DNA of 64,000 bases from Pontederia crassipes (GCA_030549335.1 CM060194.1:35236171-35300170), one strand, 5' to 3'. Shown: positions 24,450-37,107, counted from the first letter of the stretch. The notes: generated by a model from the letters alone, not told the origin. Numbers and translations are program-made.

Positions 24450-27400
24450 TAACTTCTTTCACCAACTATTCTTTTTACTGTGTATAGGAGATTTATTGGT
24501 CATTTTACTTACGTGGCAAACTATTTAAAAAATAAAATAAATATAAAACAATATAATGATATTAACAAACAATATAATAATTAATATTTTAAAAAGAGAA
24601 GAGGGTGTCGCCCCCTCCCTTTGGCATAGATGATGCGCAGAGGGGGGCACCTCCTCCATATGGCACAGGAGACACATGGAGGGCCAAAATGTTAGTGCCA
24701 AATGTTTCCTTTTCAAGGAGCTAAGTAACAAGAGTATGATATTCTCATGTAGAAAACTCCTCCAAATCTTTCCACTCTCGTATCAAGATTTGGGACTAAA
24801 AGAAGCTGCAAAACTAAGCTATGTATAACTCGCTATCATGGTGAAATTCTCTTCAAATTCTTCTCATTCTTGTGACTAGGGACTTTATGTCCTAAGAAAG
24901 AAAAATCAAATATGAAAAGAACTACTCTCACAACTCCTATCCCTTTAAATCATATCCATTCATATCTAAGACCTGAGATTCAAATCAAAATGCTGCTAAA
25001 GATCTAAAATTTTCTCTTGAAATATTAAGGACTTTGTAAGCTTGCTATATTCATACAAATAAATACTACTTCAACACCAACTTATTAGTTGGTGCCTAAG
25101 TCTTAGAAGACACGATCACTTTCTGTCCAACAACTATCTAACCTCTCTAAGTATCGTTCAATCGATCATGATATTTGTCCCTTCTTAAGGAACTATCATA
25201 GAGGAAAGAAAGCAACCATGAGGAGAAAACAAGAACTCAATGAAAAATGGCATATCGAATAGTGAAACATCTCCCATTGAAATTCAGCCAACATGCATAT
25301 GTCGATAACATTAAAGATTCAAAATGAAGATGACAACAATTCGATTCCATAAGTAGACCTCAACCTTGATGGGGTGATTTAGCTACAGAATAACATTAAG
25401 AACACACACAAAAACACAACACTAATAATCTTCTAGAAATAAAAAATGTAGAGCTAACTAGAATAGAAAATACAAAAATAAAACTAGATAAAATGCACAA
25501 GATAAAATGTAACATTTATCCTTTTAACTTCTTCGAAACTAGATAAAATGGTAGCTCCAGCCTTCCAACTTTCTCCCTTAAATTGTTATTTTCTTTGTGG
25601 GTAATGATGTCTGCCTCTTTCTAGCATCTTCTCTTCCTATTTATAACAGGGTCCTTTTTCTTTCCACCTTTCGGCCTTTGCCATTTGTCCTTCATCCCAT
25701 AAATGGAAACTTCCCTATAGGAATGTGAACAAAATCTCTACAGGGATGACAACTCGTCTTTTTTTTATAGTTTTGTCTTTTCTGGTGTATCAAGTGTCCC
25801 TACTTCTTGTATTGTGTTTGTTACCAGTGATTACATGCCCTTTCTCGAATAACAAAAGTCTCTCCTAAATCTTAAAACATGCAGTTCTAAATAAAAGTGG
25901 ATAAAAGGCCTTATAAATGAGTAACATGGGCATAATAACACATGCAAATTTAGGATAATGTGCTCTGAACTTAGTGAAAAATATATAAAATCATCTTATT
26001 TTCTCAACTTAATTTGGATTCTAAAAAATTTAGACTCTGAACTTAATTTTTTTCTGTGTTTTTTTCCATTTTTAGTCTTGTTATGTAGATGTGTTACATG
26101 AAATTTTAGTTACTACTCTACACACACACATCTTTTCTGGTGATTTCTTAACACTTTTGCTTCATCAAGAAACTTGTGCTCCAACTTATTCTCCTTGTTC
26201 CACTTGATAACTTGAGGATATTATAACATCGAGTTCCAGGTTCTCTTATTTTGGGTGCATTGTGCTCCCTTTAAGTTGTTGCTTTGGCATGGGGAAAACC
26301 AACATATTTTTTGGGTTCACGTACAATGAGTTCTACTTGAACATTTGCTTGGACCACCGAGACTATCCAGGTCTACTCGCCCTCTCTTCTACTATTCCGC
26401 TTCTCAACATCATAGTTGCTATCTTGTATTCAGTCATGGAGTGACCAAGAATTCGTGTGTGTGTGTATGTGTGTGGGGGGGCCTTGTCCTTGCTTGTATT
26501 GGTTGTTCTATTGGGTATTGTGAACAATTCTTTTTGGTGCTAGATCTTGAAGAGAATATTTTTCCCTTGTTTTTATGAAAATGCATGGAATTGTTCAAAA
26601 TTATGCTTTTTTATGTCACCGGTGGGAAGCATTGGGTGATCCGGATTTCGAATTTGAAATTTGAGATTTTTTTTAATCAAATGATGAAAACAATGAGGAT
26701 GAACAATAAGAAATTATTAGTGATATCTATCCTCATTCTAATATTGACACTATAAATATCAAATGCGGCAATTTACCTAGTGAGGAACAAAATGTTGAAG
26801 CAATTTACCTCATACAAGCTTTTGAAGAGTCATTGTATGAGAGTTCAAATTGTTCAACTAAATAGTCATGGTTGTATTTTGGAATGATATTCGTGTTTAG
26901 TTTTATGAATATGCATAACTAATCAGTAAGCTAGATCTGAGAAACCATTAAACGATATTTTGCTTTTATTACCCTAAAGGAAAGATTCATACCCATTGGA
27001 AGTTCACAGTGAGTTGAGAAACTAGTGTTCTCCTACAACAAAAAGAGTTTCCAGCTATTATCCTTGGAGCTAAACCAGGAGGTTAAAGATCATATCTTTT
27101 ATTTTTGGGGGTGAGCGAAAGGTGACCCCATTTTTTCGATTTTGAGTAAATGACTTTTGTGTGAAATAGTCATTGACTTTGTATTTCTTGATTAATGACC
27201 TTTAAAAGAATTGAGGTTGAGACATCTGGATGTATTCCTCAACCCCTAGTATTCATTTCACCTGCTTGACCGCCTGATTATTTTTTTATCTTTTGCAAAT
27301 TTGGATTTTCGAAAAAGTATCTTAAACCAAGTGCATAAAATCAATTATTTTCCCGTGGATCGATCCTTAAAGTACTATGGTGATAGGTGTGCACTTCCTC

Positions 27401-28260
27401 TTTGATTTGTTTCTTGAGAAGTATAGATTGTAAAAATTGCTTAATTTTTTTATTAGGCGTCAAATCAACTTCTTAGCTTAGATCCTGCCTAGGAGTAAGT
27501 TCCTATTCTGCTTTGAGTAGCTGAGATTTTGTGTTCTTGAATAGGGTTCCCACATCTAGATCATTATTTAGACCAGATCCCCGTACTTTTGCACACCAAT
27601 ATATAATTCTCACACCAATAGGAGTTGGACCTGACCCGTGAGCTATTATCAATGAATATATTTTCATAAGTATTTTAGTTATAATAAATTTTTATATTAT
27701 TTTATTATCATATGATTGGACCATTGAAGTTAACCGGGTCCACAGTCCGATTTGGCCTAATTTTTTTTCTAAGTGGATGTCCGGTCTAGATTTTATAACA
27801 TTGTCGTAGAATTTTTCTCCAAGCCGCCTCATTATCGTTAATTCATAATCATCGTCACCATAATAACGCCTTGATTATAATGGTTTGTCACCTTAATGAT
27901 AGTAATCGTAGTATTTCATAACATATTTGCCGCTATTTTTTTTTGTCACCTAAATATTCTAGAGTATTATTTTTAGCTAATCCAAATTATTTCAATTCAG
28001 AAGACTATAAAGGTCAAGCTCTTGATGAAATTTTTTTGAACGCACAAAAATTAATGAGCACGTGAAATTAATTGATGTTTGGTACAGTTAATTTCAAAAG
28101 CATCGTGATTACATATATAGCAATACTTTCACTCTGTAGGAAAAGCAGTCTTAGCTGAGCATAATCTTATCTTATTTTACCATCTGGATCTAATGGGATT
28201 CCATTATTTTCTGTCATCGTGTAAGACTATCCAGGACCTTTCTTCCGTAATCATCACAAC
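24450..28260. other. Intergenic DNA with worn LTR-like pieces
   Basis: No supported gene. Minus-strand TATAAATAG at about 25640-25648 lies in sequence resembling an LTR promoter. At 27350-27400 'ccgtggatcgatcc...gtgtgcactt' resembles the plus-oriented gypsy LTR end motif seen at 20671. The stretch 26620-26870 has an acidic broken frame (starting 'RWEALGDPDFEFE') without a recognised family. ORFs at 24525-24731 and 26262-26578 show no domain. Confidence 0.4.
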
Positions 28261-28263
28261 TTA

Positions 28264-30219
28264 TACTATTAGAAAAACGCAGATTACCGACGGTCCGAAC
28301 CGTCAGTAATCAGCCCGAAAACCGTCGGTAACGTAATTACCGACGATTTTTCAATCAGAATCGATCCGTCGGAAAAATGCTCATCGCAAACGGATTTGCG
28401 ACGGTTGAAAAAAATTCGTCGAAAATATCGACGGTTCTGGCCGTCGGAACAGTCCCCGGCGGTTCGATCCGTCGAAATTTTCCGCCGCCGGAAAAGTCCC
28501 CGGCGGTTGCAATCGTCGGAAATAATCCCCGGCGGTTCGAACCGTCGATATTTCTGACGGTTGCAACCGCCGGAAAAGGCCGGCAGTCCGAGCCGTCGAA
28601 ATTTCCGACGGTTGCAACTGCCGAAAAATACCGACGGTCCGAGCCGTCGCAACTTTTCGACGGTCCCAATTGTCGAAATTTTAGACGGGCGTCGCAACCG
28701 TTGATCTTTTGACGGTCGCAAATATTTTTTTAAATATAAAAAAATTAGCGACCGGATCCGGCCGCCTAGCGTTCGGATCCGGCCGCTGGAGGCCGGATCC
28801 CCGGATCCGCCGCCAGGAGGCCGGATCCAGCGCCAGGAGGTCGGATCCGCCGCTAGGCGGCCGGATCCGGCGCCAGGCGGCCGGATCCGGCCCCAGGCGG
28901 CCGGATCCGCAGCCAGGCGGTCAGATCCGCAGCCAGGCGGCTGGATCCGGCCCGCTTGGCGGTCGATCCGGCGCCAGGCGGCCGGATCCGGGCGCTGGAG
29001 GCCGGAACCGGCCCGCCTGGCGGCCGATCCGGGCGCTGGAGGCCGGATCCGGCTGCCTGGAGGCCGGATCCGACCGCTGGAGGCCGGATCCGAAAGCCTG
29101 GCGGCCGGATCCGGCTGCCTGGAGGCCGGATCCGGCCGCTGGAGGCCGGATCCGAAAGCCTGGCGGCCGGATCCGAACGGCCACGGCCGGATCCGGCCGA
29201 CAGCCGAGAGAGAGATATGCCGACGCAGAGCGGGAGAGAGAGATACGCCGGCGCGGGAGAGGGTCGCCGACGTCCGGCGTGGGAGGGTCGCCGACGTCCG
29301 ACGCGCGGGAGAGGCCGATCCGGTGCTCGCGGCCGGGAGAGGGAGAGAGGAGAGGAGGGAGAGAGAGAGAGGAGTGGAGGGAGGAGGGAGAGAGAAGAGG
29401 GAGGAGGGAAAATATATAAAGGAAAAAAGTGGAAAGAAAGCGAGAAAAGGGAAAAAAAGCGGGATAACGAAATTTTAATTACCGACAGTTTCGGCCGTCG
29501 AAAACGTAAATAATAAATATTTTTATTTTATTTAGTTATATAAAATATTTATTTTTTATTTTACCGACGGTTACGACCTTCGGAAATTGCGGCGGATTTT
29601 GCGACGGATGGATATCCGTCGAAATATCGACGTTCCTAATCGTCGAAAAAATTAAATAATAATATAATTAATTATATAATTAATTTTTTTATTTCTGACG
29701 GTCACAACCGTCGAAAAATCCGTCGAAAAAATTTAATAATAATATTAAAAATATATAATTTAATTTTTTTTATTTCCGACGTCCTAACCGTCGAAAAAGT
29801 CGTCGGAAATTGCGACGGATGAATATCCGTCGAAAATATCGACGTTCCTAATCGTCGAAAAATTAAATAATAATATAATTAATTATATAATTAATTTTTT
29901 AATTTTTGACGATCGTGACCGTCGGAAAATCCGTCAAAAAAATTTAATAATAATATTAAAAAATATATAATTTAATTTTTTATTTTCGACGGTCGTAACC
30001 GTCGGAAAAGTCGTCGGAAATTACGACGGATGGATATTCGTCAAAAATATCGACGTTCCTAATCGTCGAAAAATTAAATAATAATATAAATTATTTCTGA
30101 CGGTCATAATCGTCGAAAAATCCGTCGGAAACGGAACCGTCAAAAAATCCGTCGCAAATTGCGACGGATTTAGAACCGTCGAAAATTATCCGTCGGAAAA
30201 ACGCGATTTTCTTGTAGTG
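28264..30219. mobile_element. Non-autonomous CACTA transposon, 1956 bp
   Basis: The right end is canonical (revcomp CACTACAAGAAAATCGCG ending at 30219). The left end is altered, TACTATTAGAAAAACGCAG at 28264, but stays in register. The 3-bp target duplication TTA is at 28261-28263 and 30220-30222. Subterminal arrays (28285-28720 and 29480-30200) repeat CCGTCGGAAA / TTTCCGACGG motifs in both orientations; the right array has AT-rich spacers repeated three times. No transposase. The core is a GC-rich minisatellite followed by a GAGA-rich tract (29205-29460). Confidence 0.9.
28743..29200. repeat. GGATCC-containing minisatellite, about 20-21 bp unit
   Basis: More than twenty units of the type GGCCGGATCCGGCGCCAGGC and variants (GCTGGAGGCCGGATCCG). 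The 20-21 bp period keeps frames open by chance (ORFs 28709-29419, 28956-29513 and 28921-29184, reading 'GGRIR...' or 'RPPGFRIR...'); these are not genes. Very high CpG content in an otherwise AT-rich area. Confidence 0.92.
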
Positions 30220-30222
30220 TTA

Positions 30223-32089
30223 GAAAAGTAGTTCCTCCCCGTGAAGAGTGCAATACATACATTACTCATCAAAAGGCATGTTGATAATACTTTGAATTTG
30301 AATTCAGTTGTTCCCCTTTCTTAGTCAAGCGCCTCAGTAGATTTTTGCAACGGAGGTCTCGCTTATCACGAGATAGGTGTCCCATTTCGAGGGATTAATT
30401 CAGAATCTCAATTAGTCTGTCGAAGTGTCTATATAAACTCTCTAAAGTGTCATAACAAAAAGAGCCGCTGCTTTTCGAGAATGTAATTTAATTTAAAGTG
30501 TATCTTATAAATCTCTATATTCTTCCATGTGCGATCTCTTTTCCTCTTTTCATAATAAAGCGTCCCATGAGATAAACCACCCATTACACTTTCAATTTGT
30601 GGGCATCATCCACCTTTTAGGAAAAGCAAGAGTCAAACTATTTTGCTCGTCAACCCTGAAATTTCAACTTGAGAAGTTATCCTTATGAGCTGTGACACAA
30701 AATATATGATTCGCTGCACACAGTTTTGTGCAACTCCATTGAAGGTGATTGCCATTAGGACAAACCACAAGTGCTTTTTGTTTCCACATATTGCAGTCAT
30801 CAGGCTTAAGATTTGAAAGCGGTAATGGCCATTTATATAAAGGCATCCTTGACATGGATTGTTGGTGGCTTTGGCACTCCACTCGCAGTACGCAGAGGAA
30901 TCCATCCATGATGGGAATCCTTTTCATGCTGAACGGACAGTTCATGCATGTTGGTCTTGATCTAATTATAAAACTTAATAAAGCAGGTGACATGATAATA
31001 TATAATATGCCCAGAGATGACTCATGTGAATATGCCACGCGTACGTGGTGTTATTATTCTTTGTTTCCTTATCCATGAACTTTTTGTCTAATCCAACTTG
31101 ATCGAGATAAGGAACGGAGCAGCTCATGTGTGTCGTATAGTAAATAGAAAAGAAAGTCTGACACCAGTGGAGCTCCTAGTTTCCTTCACCACTTCTCTGT
31201 TGGTAGCACGAGAGTGCATAGATTACTTCATGCGACTTATTAATTCGCTATACTAAGCTCACGTACTTATATACAAATCATTGTTTACAATGAGGAAGCT
31301 GCTCAGGGGTCACCAAACTCCAGTGGCTTATCCAATGTATGCCCAATGATCCATACTTCGTCACTTCGAACACAGCATCTGCAGCCTTCTCATCTGTTGC
31401 TTCATCCATGCATGATTGAAGGAAGGGGGTGGGGGATCAGATGGAATCATGCATGCGTGCACAATGGGTATTAAGGCACAAGTAAGTCTCTAAAACTTTA
31501 TGGAGGAACAATGATGCCCCAAGGAACTTCGGCTTCAGGAACTCATTGATGAGAAGAATAAATTAAAGTCATCACAGCATGAGCAGTTAAAATGACATAA
31601 TAATGATGAAAGCAAGCTTCATGATATCATGCCTATTCCAGAGGACGTGAACCTGTCTATATCTTGCAGTAGTAGTATACATGACCAATTTGATGGGACT
31701 TTTGTGGTCCTCTGGATAAGGGTTGCCACAAATTTCTTTGAACGTGCTACTATCATTGGATGTGCCACCATCTTGCACTGCTTCACTGTTCCAATAGATT
31801 TCCAATCAATACAAATATATAGTATCCATGCAGAAAATTGTAAAACATGGTCGAGTTTCCAAAATAGGGAACCTGTACAAGTCCAATAATCTAATGAATT
31901 CAACAAATACAAATCTTGCTCATTAATTCATGTTCGTCTTCGTCCTTTTTTTTCTGAGCAGAGAATGACATTCACCTTTGCACATCATTCCCTGCCCCTA
32001 CGAGGTTCATGACTTCAACTAACTAGACACACAATTACCTGTACAAAAAGGTCCTATTTCTTTTTTTCTTTCTGCATCTTGTGATCAGC
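30223..32089. other. Intergenic region 3' of the NAC gene
   Basis: Low in repeats, with mixed short ORFs on both strands at 30633-31078 and 31587-31912 without recognised domains. They may be relics, a non-coding transcript or small unknown exons; I cannot decide. The NAC 3' untranslated region must lie just below 32090, but no clear minus-strand AATAAA was seen. Confidence 0.4.
31285..31412 (-). CDS. Possible unidentified terminal exon (weak)
   Basis: On the minus strand a frame reads 'MDEATDEKAADAVFEV' then 'GSLGIHWISHWSLVTPEQL' and stops at TGA (31285). It follows a C/T-rich tract that could be a splice acceptor (CCCCCACCCCCTTCC...CAACAG). Residue composition looks protein-like, but the frame is only about 43 codons and I recognise no family. 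It could be chance. No link to the NAC gene is seen. Confidence 0.15.
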
Positions 32090-33393
32090 TCACTGTTTGC
32101 CTAAGTGTGAATTCAGAACTAATTGTTGGTTAAGCAAAGGGAGGCTTATGAAGTTGAATTGAGAGGCATCGTAATTAGTAATGTTAGACATGATCCTGTT
32201 GTTCGCTGGTTTTTTCGCAGGGTGCAAGAAGAGATCGCTGCTGCCATCGCCGCCGCCGCCAAGGTAAGAGCCATCTCCAGATCTCAGTCTTTTGAGAGCG
32301 TTGTTTGTCGACGTAACAGGGGACTCTGTCTGTGAGGTCTTATGCACTGGGTAAACGCTCTCGTTGTTATTGACGTAGTTGTTGCCACTGCTGTAAGTGT
32401 TCAGTGCTGGGTCCGCGAGGGGGTATCCAAACGAGGAATTCTCCAGTCCGAACATGTCGGAAGGGTTATCAAGCAATCGCGAGATCGCAGAGCAGTCCAC
32501 AGCATCCAGGAGCTCGGTTAAGGAGCAGGATTTTGGCAGCTTGAGAAAAGTGTTGTTGTTGGCCGGCGTGCTGCTTGATGTGTTCGGCATGTGGTAGGGC
32601 TCGTCGACTCTCGAGTACTCCTCCTGTTCAGCATCACCGGAGGGGGATTGATGGCCGCTCTTCTTGTAAATTCTACACAGAACCCAATCGTCCAGCTGAA
32701 TCAGAAAGAAAAAAGGTCAGCACAAATCGTGCCGTGAAGAGCTGAAACAGAGGCATCTGCACACACGTTATCTAGGGGAAAAGGCATCGCTCACCCTCAT
32801 GGAGGCGTCTCTAAGCTTCATAGGCTTGTAGCTGTTGCTCTTCTGCGACTGTGCGAGGCGGTACTCGTGCATGATCCAATCAGTCTTGACGCCCTTGGGC
32901 GGCCTCCCCTTGTAGAAGACGAGCGCCTTCTTCACCCCAATGTTCTCGTTCCCGTTGCTGGTCATGATGGCCTTGTCCGTCCCGGTGGCCTTCCAGTACC
33001 CGGACGCCGCCGCCCGGTTCGGCCGGATCCCGTTGGGGTACTTCCTGTCGCGGGGGCTGAAGAAGTACCACTCTCTCTCCCCAAACATCGATTTAGCTGT
33101 TAGGACACCAATTACGAACAACACAATGAACACATAAGCGACTCGATCGCAATTACTTTGAACAGAAAGCATGCAAGCCCAACAAAAGTGCATGGATATG
33201 TAGATCATGCAACGGGAGACTACCAACCAGGAAGCTCCCATGGGTCGAACTTGTAGATGTCGACCTCGGCGATGATGGAAACGGGGCACGGCAGGGAAGC
33301 GGACCGATTCCGCAGGTAGTGAAGGATGAGCTCCTCGTCCGTCGGGTGGAACCGGAACCCCGGCGGCAGAGAAGTCGCAGGGTTCGACGCCAT
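32090..33393 (-). CDS. NAC-domain transcription factor, NAP/NAC29-like
   Basis: Three exons on the minus strand: 33393-33228, 33096-32795 and 32695-32090. Introns of 131 and 99 bp have GT...AG ends (phases 1 and 0), giving 357 residues. The start is the only ATG that places the N-terminus directly before the NAC domain. Subdomains: A '[14 protein letters not shown]' (9-22), B around '[20 protein letters not shown]' (36-55), C '[17 protein letters not shown]' to '[11 protein letters not shown]' (62-97), D '[16 protein letters not shown]' to 'WIMHEYRL' (109-136), E '[12 protein letters not shown]' (157-168). Residues 169-357 are the Ser/Asn-rich activation region, with the NAP-clade motif '[14 protein letters not shown]' (207-220). 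The family binds CACG-core promoters as dimers in the nucleus; NAP members promote leaf senescence and ABA responses. NAC assignment is certain, the NAP clade likely. Intron positions match the usual NAC layout and no break is seen. GC is high in exons 1-2 and falls in exon 3. Confidence 0.95.
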
Positions 33394-33560
33394 GGCCGGC
33401 TAATGTTAAGAGCTCCGAGTTGGTGGTGTGGCCTGTCGATGAGGGAGGGAGGGAGGGAGGGAGGGAGGGAGGGAAGGAAGGAGGAGAGTTGAAACTTTTG
33501 AGAGACGTCGCCGAGGGCTTCAATTTATGGTGGTTACATTTTGTCGTTTTTATCGCAGGT
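33394..33560 (-). promoter_or_regulatory. NAC 5' untranslated region and core promoter
   Basis: Upstream of the start codon, the minus strand carries a CCCT/CCTT tract (about 33438-33482; GGGA repeats on plus), typical of a pyrimidine-rich plant 5' leader. A weak TATA-like CATAAATT lies at 33529-33522, about 130 bp before the ATG. The G-rich strand is the template strand. The transcription start is not determined. Confidence 0.35.
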
Positions 33561-33599
33561 GGCCCGCGGGATAACATTTGCGCCAAAAATAAATTTCCA

Positions 33600-34310
33600 C
33601 TAAATTCTAATTAAATTAAACAAATATTTCTTCGAAGAACTCGTTTGGTAATTTTAATTTAGTCAATGTTATTAAAATCAGACCGGACCGATCGATTCGA
33701 TCGGTTCAACCACGAATCGATCGGTGATTCAATCCGATCAAGTGTCAAAACTCGTTTTGACATTGAACTGGGTAAAATCTGTTGAACCGGATTGGTTGAA
33801 CGTAGAATTTGAAAAAAAATTGTAAAAATGATATACATAAGAAAGTTAAATGAGAAAGAAGAAAAGAAATATAAGAAAATTTAAAGAGGAAGATATATTA
33901 TATATATACAATTAAATAGGAATTGATATAAAAATGGTAAATATTAAAATTGAATAATATTAGAATAAAAACATATCAAAGGGCATAAAATAAAGAAAAT
34001 AAAAAGGAAAGTGTTAAATAAAAAAAGAAATAAGAATAATTTAAGATAAAATTTATTAATATAACATCTATTATCATTAAATAGTAGATATTAAATTATT
34101 AATAATTTATTTATATTATCATTATGAAACTTTTAATTAATAAAAATTATATTATATTATTTTTTAATATTTTTAATAAATTATTAGTACAATATCTATA
34201 TACTATATCATATAACTTATTTTATATATTTATAATTATTATAAATATATTATTTTAATAAAATTTGATTCAATCTGATCGAATTCGATACATTGAATTT
34301 AGCTTCGTAA
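33600..34310. repeat. AT-rich insertion-like segment upstream of NAC
   Basis: Begins with a GACCGGACCGATCGATTCGA-type block (33683-33810, with 'gatcggttcaacc' and 'gttgaaccggattgg'), a sequence style common in dispersed plant repeats. A very AT-rich tract runs to about 34265, then 'gattcaatctgatcgaattcg' closes it as an imperfect mirror of the start. No clear terminal repeat or target duplication, so the class is unknown. Confidence 0.35.
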
Positions 34311-34640
34311 AATGTCTGCTGCTGAGCGAATCTGCAGTGTGAACACATCTCCCAAAAGATTGCGTCACGGCACACCTGTCGACACACGAGGAGCGGTGGA
34401 TCGTTTGACTACACATCGTGAGTCGCCCGCCGTCGGATGAGCGATGCACCGCTAGGACGTCTTGTGTTGGCTATTGAGGCACGTGGGATCGTGGATAAGA
34501 CCGGGGGACGTGGTTGTGGGGTTCATCATTGGTCGCCTGCGGTGCCGGCGGGGCCCACCGGTTTTGGCGCTCGGAGTCGACGCGATCCCTCCCGCAACAC
34601 GACGAGGTACGTCGCCCTCCATTTAAAGTTATTGTGGGCT
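34311..34640. other. GC-rich block about 1 kb upstream of NAC
   Basis: A CpG-rich island-like stretch in AT-rich DNA, containing GGGGCCCACC (a TCP-type site) and ACGTGG/CACGTG-like words (ABRE-type). It could be a distal part of the NAC promoter or the edge of a lost gene. The ORF at 34437-34772 is composition-driven. Confidence 0.3.
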
Positions 34641-37107
34641 TATTTTTCTTTTTGGCAAAAAAAAATATTTATTTATTTATTTATTATTTTTATTTCCCAT
34701 GACACCCACGGGATCGCTAAATTGGGCAGCGTGATATTTTACATGCGCACGCGAGTTAGGTTTGGAGGATAACTATATGTTGGATTATCTTAAGTTAAAT
34801 TTTATTATTGAAATTATATACATAATGTTGTTTTTGTTTCTAGATTTATATATATACATATATATATATATATAGTATTAGAAAACTAATAGTTGTTGAT
34901 TGGACTTTGAGATAGGAAGGTTTGACGGCAGCCTGCGGAATGAACTCGTACTTGGTGGGAATTTAAAATTGGATATCCTCCTCCATAGAGAGAGCGTGAA
35001 CAACATGCGAAATGAAAAAGTCAGGGAGAGAAGGCATTATTTAAATGTCCTTGTGGTTTATTAACTGAAAACAGCATGATAAATAAACGCAAAGAAATTT
35101 AAAGTTTTGACGCGATCATACTGGATAAAGATTGAGTTGTCATCTCGTCATCTGTTTCATTATGTTTTTTTCTCTCTATTTTTTTTTTTTTTTACTTTCG
35201 AAATGCATGCATGCATGCCGCAAATCAGGACGATACTGTTTATTATTGTAACTCGGTCTTGGCAATTTCGTGCCCTTTCCTACGCTTTTGGTCGTGCAAA
35301 TTTAGACAATAACAATTGAAAATTGTAGCTTGATCTTTATCTTTTTTTAGTGTTACCATCGGATTTACTCATGATGATAATATGATAGCCGTACTTTTTA
35401 GAAAAATCAAGGATTATATCGTACCCTCCATCCCAAACCCAATGTTAATGATCTTGATCAACATTGAACGTCTTCGATTTTGCTCTTTCGTTGATCTGCT
35501 TTACCTTAATTTTTAGTTATTTTTTTGCTATATTTTCTTGTGTGCTAGTTAATATTCTTTCTGAAAAAAGAATAGTACACAAAGCTCTTAGTTATTTTTT
35601 TGGATGTAAATCGATTTATGTGAAGGACTACTAATGCTTAATTATTCGGATATTCAAACCGAAGCCAAATGATAAATCATGATCAAATTAGTAATTACGG
35701 GTCCGTAGAAATCGATATTAGTCGATGTTTGAACATAGCACAATATTCTTAGTTAGAGAGTTATAGTAAATGTCATCATTTTCTTAGTCGAAAAAAATAT
35801 ATATCTCGGTTAAATATGCACTATTTTGAAGTAAATGAAATATCGATTTTTTTGCTATACTTCACGGATTTCCAAAAAAAAAATTGATTTGTTTTTATTG
35901 TTTTCAATTTTGCCGTTTGAATCAAAATTCGATCAATTATGGAATAAGAATGTTATAGTCGTACCGATTTCTTAAGAAAACGATTTTCTAGAGATGATAT
36001 CATGCAAGCAGAAAAGTCTCTCTCTCTAATTCTAGTTAAGGTGTGATTATTCTTTACTAAATCCAGTAGCTAATCCAACTCAGGGCCAATTAATACTATG
36101 GTCCTTAATCCTGGTTTTGGAACGTGATAAAAAAACTAATGAAAACTGGATTAGTTATTTAGCCGTCATTAGACACATTAGCTTACTTCGGAGGTGCTAA
36201 TTAGTTAGGGAACGTGGAAAGCTCAAGCCCAAACGCACAAGTGGCAAATAAAAGAAAGAGTTGGGGAGTGTTAGCAGATGATGATGATGATGATGTATGG
36301 GGAAGTAGATGAGAAGGAATTAAATGCGATGGTGTCATCTTCATCTCCTCAACTTGTATTTTTTTTTTCGATGATGGGATAAAAACTAGGGTTTTAATTA
36401 TACTTTAATTATAAGAGACATTTTGAGCGAAAATAATGTGCAAACACATGATTTCAAACTTATAATTCTACAGTAAAATAAGCACTGATAATCTTGGGTG
36501 AAGGACACTTGGCATGCACTTATTGGAGTCATTTAAAATTTAGAGAAAATGAAGTTTGGACACTTGTCGCTAAATGAGCAATAATTGGTGGGGATCAAGT
36601 AGTGGTCAGGATTCATGTACTTTCAATTTCAAGTGGGGAGTTCCCTATCAGGGTTGTCCAATTCAAATAGTTTGAAGAAAGCTTCACCAATTAGCGAATA
36701 TGAAATGTCTTCATTTTTAATTTATTTTCTCGACATTTGTTATATAAAGAACATCACCACATGGATCATTGAGAAAGAAAATAGTTTTTAATGTGAATTT
36801 AAGCGATATTTGAAAATTTCTGATATCATGTTAGATATATATGATGTCCAAACTTGAAGTTGCTAGAAAGATATTCAGTCTTTTATTTATACTATATATT
36901 AAGAATAGTAAGGAAATATCAAATAAGCCATAAAAATATTAAAAGTGTATAATTTGGTTAGATATCGGCCTAATTGACTAACGGGTTTAATAACGCTGAT
37001 ATAAAAAAAATGAATTCATAAATGGTTTTTCCAATGGTTAACTGATTAAGCAAAAGTCAGGTTCGATTCGTTTGCAATCGTGTTCGGATTAATAAAAATT
37101 AAACTGA
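34641..37107. other. Intergenic AT-rich DNA, no gene seen
   Basis: Contains a (TA)n microsatellite at about 34847-34874, a GCATGC run near 35205-35218 and a (GAT)n run near 36279-36297. At 36057-36165 'ccagtagctaatccaact' and 'actggattagttatttagc' form an imperfect inverted pair that may be an old MITE. No supported gene. Confidence 0.45.

Noticed and set aside
28284-29513. ORFs of 84-236 codons rich in Gly, Arg and Pro
   Set aside because: They follow the GGATCC minisatellite and CCGACGG arrays of a CACTA element; the repeat period explains the open frames.
30633-31078. Overlapping ORFs of 90-124 codons on both strands
   Set aside because: No recognised domain and overlapping open frames on opposite strands; insufficient to call a gene.
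32123-33137. Plus-strand ORFs across the NAC locus
   Set aside because: Antisense shadows of the NAC exons; the minus-strand model explains the conserved protein.
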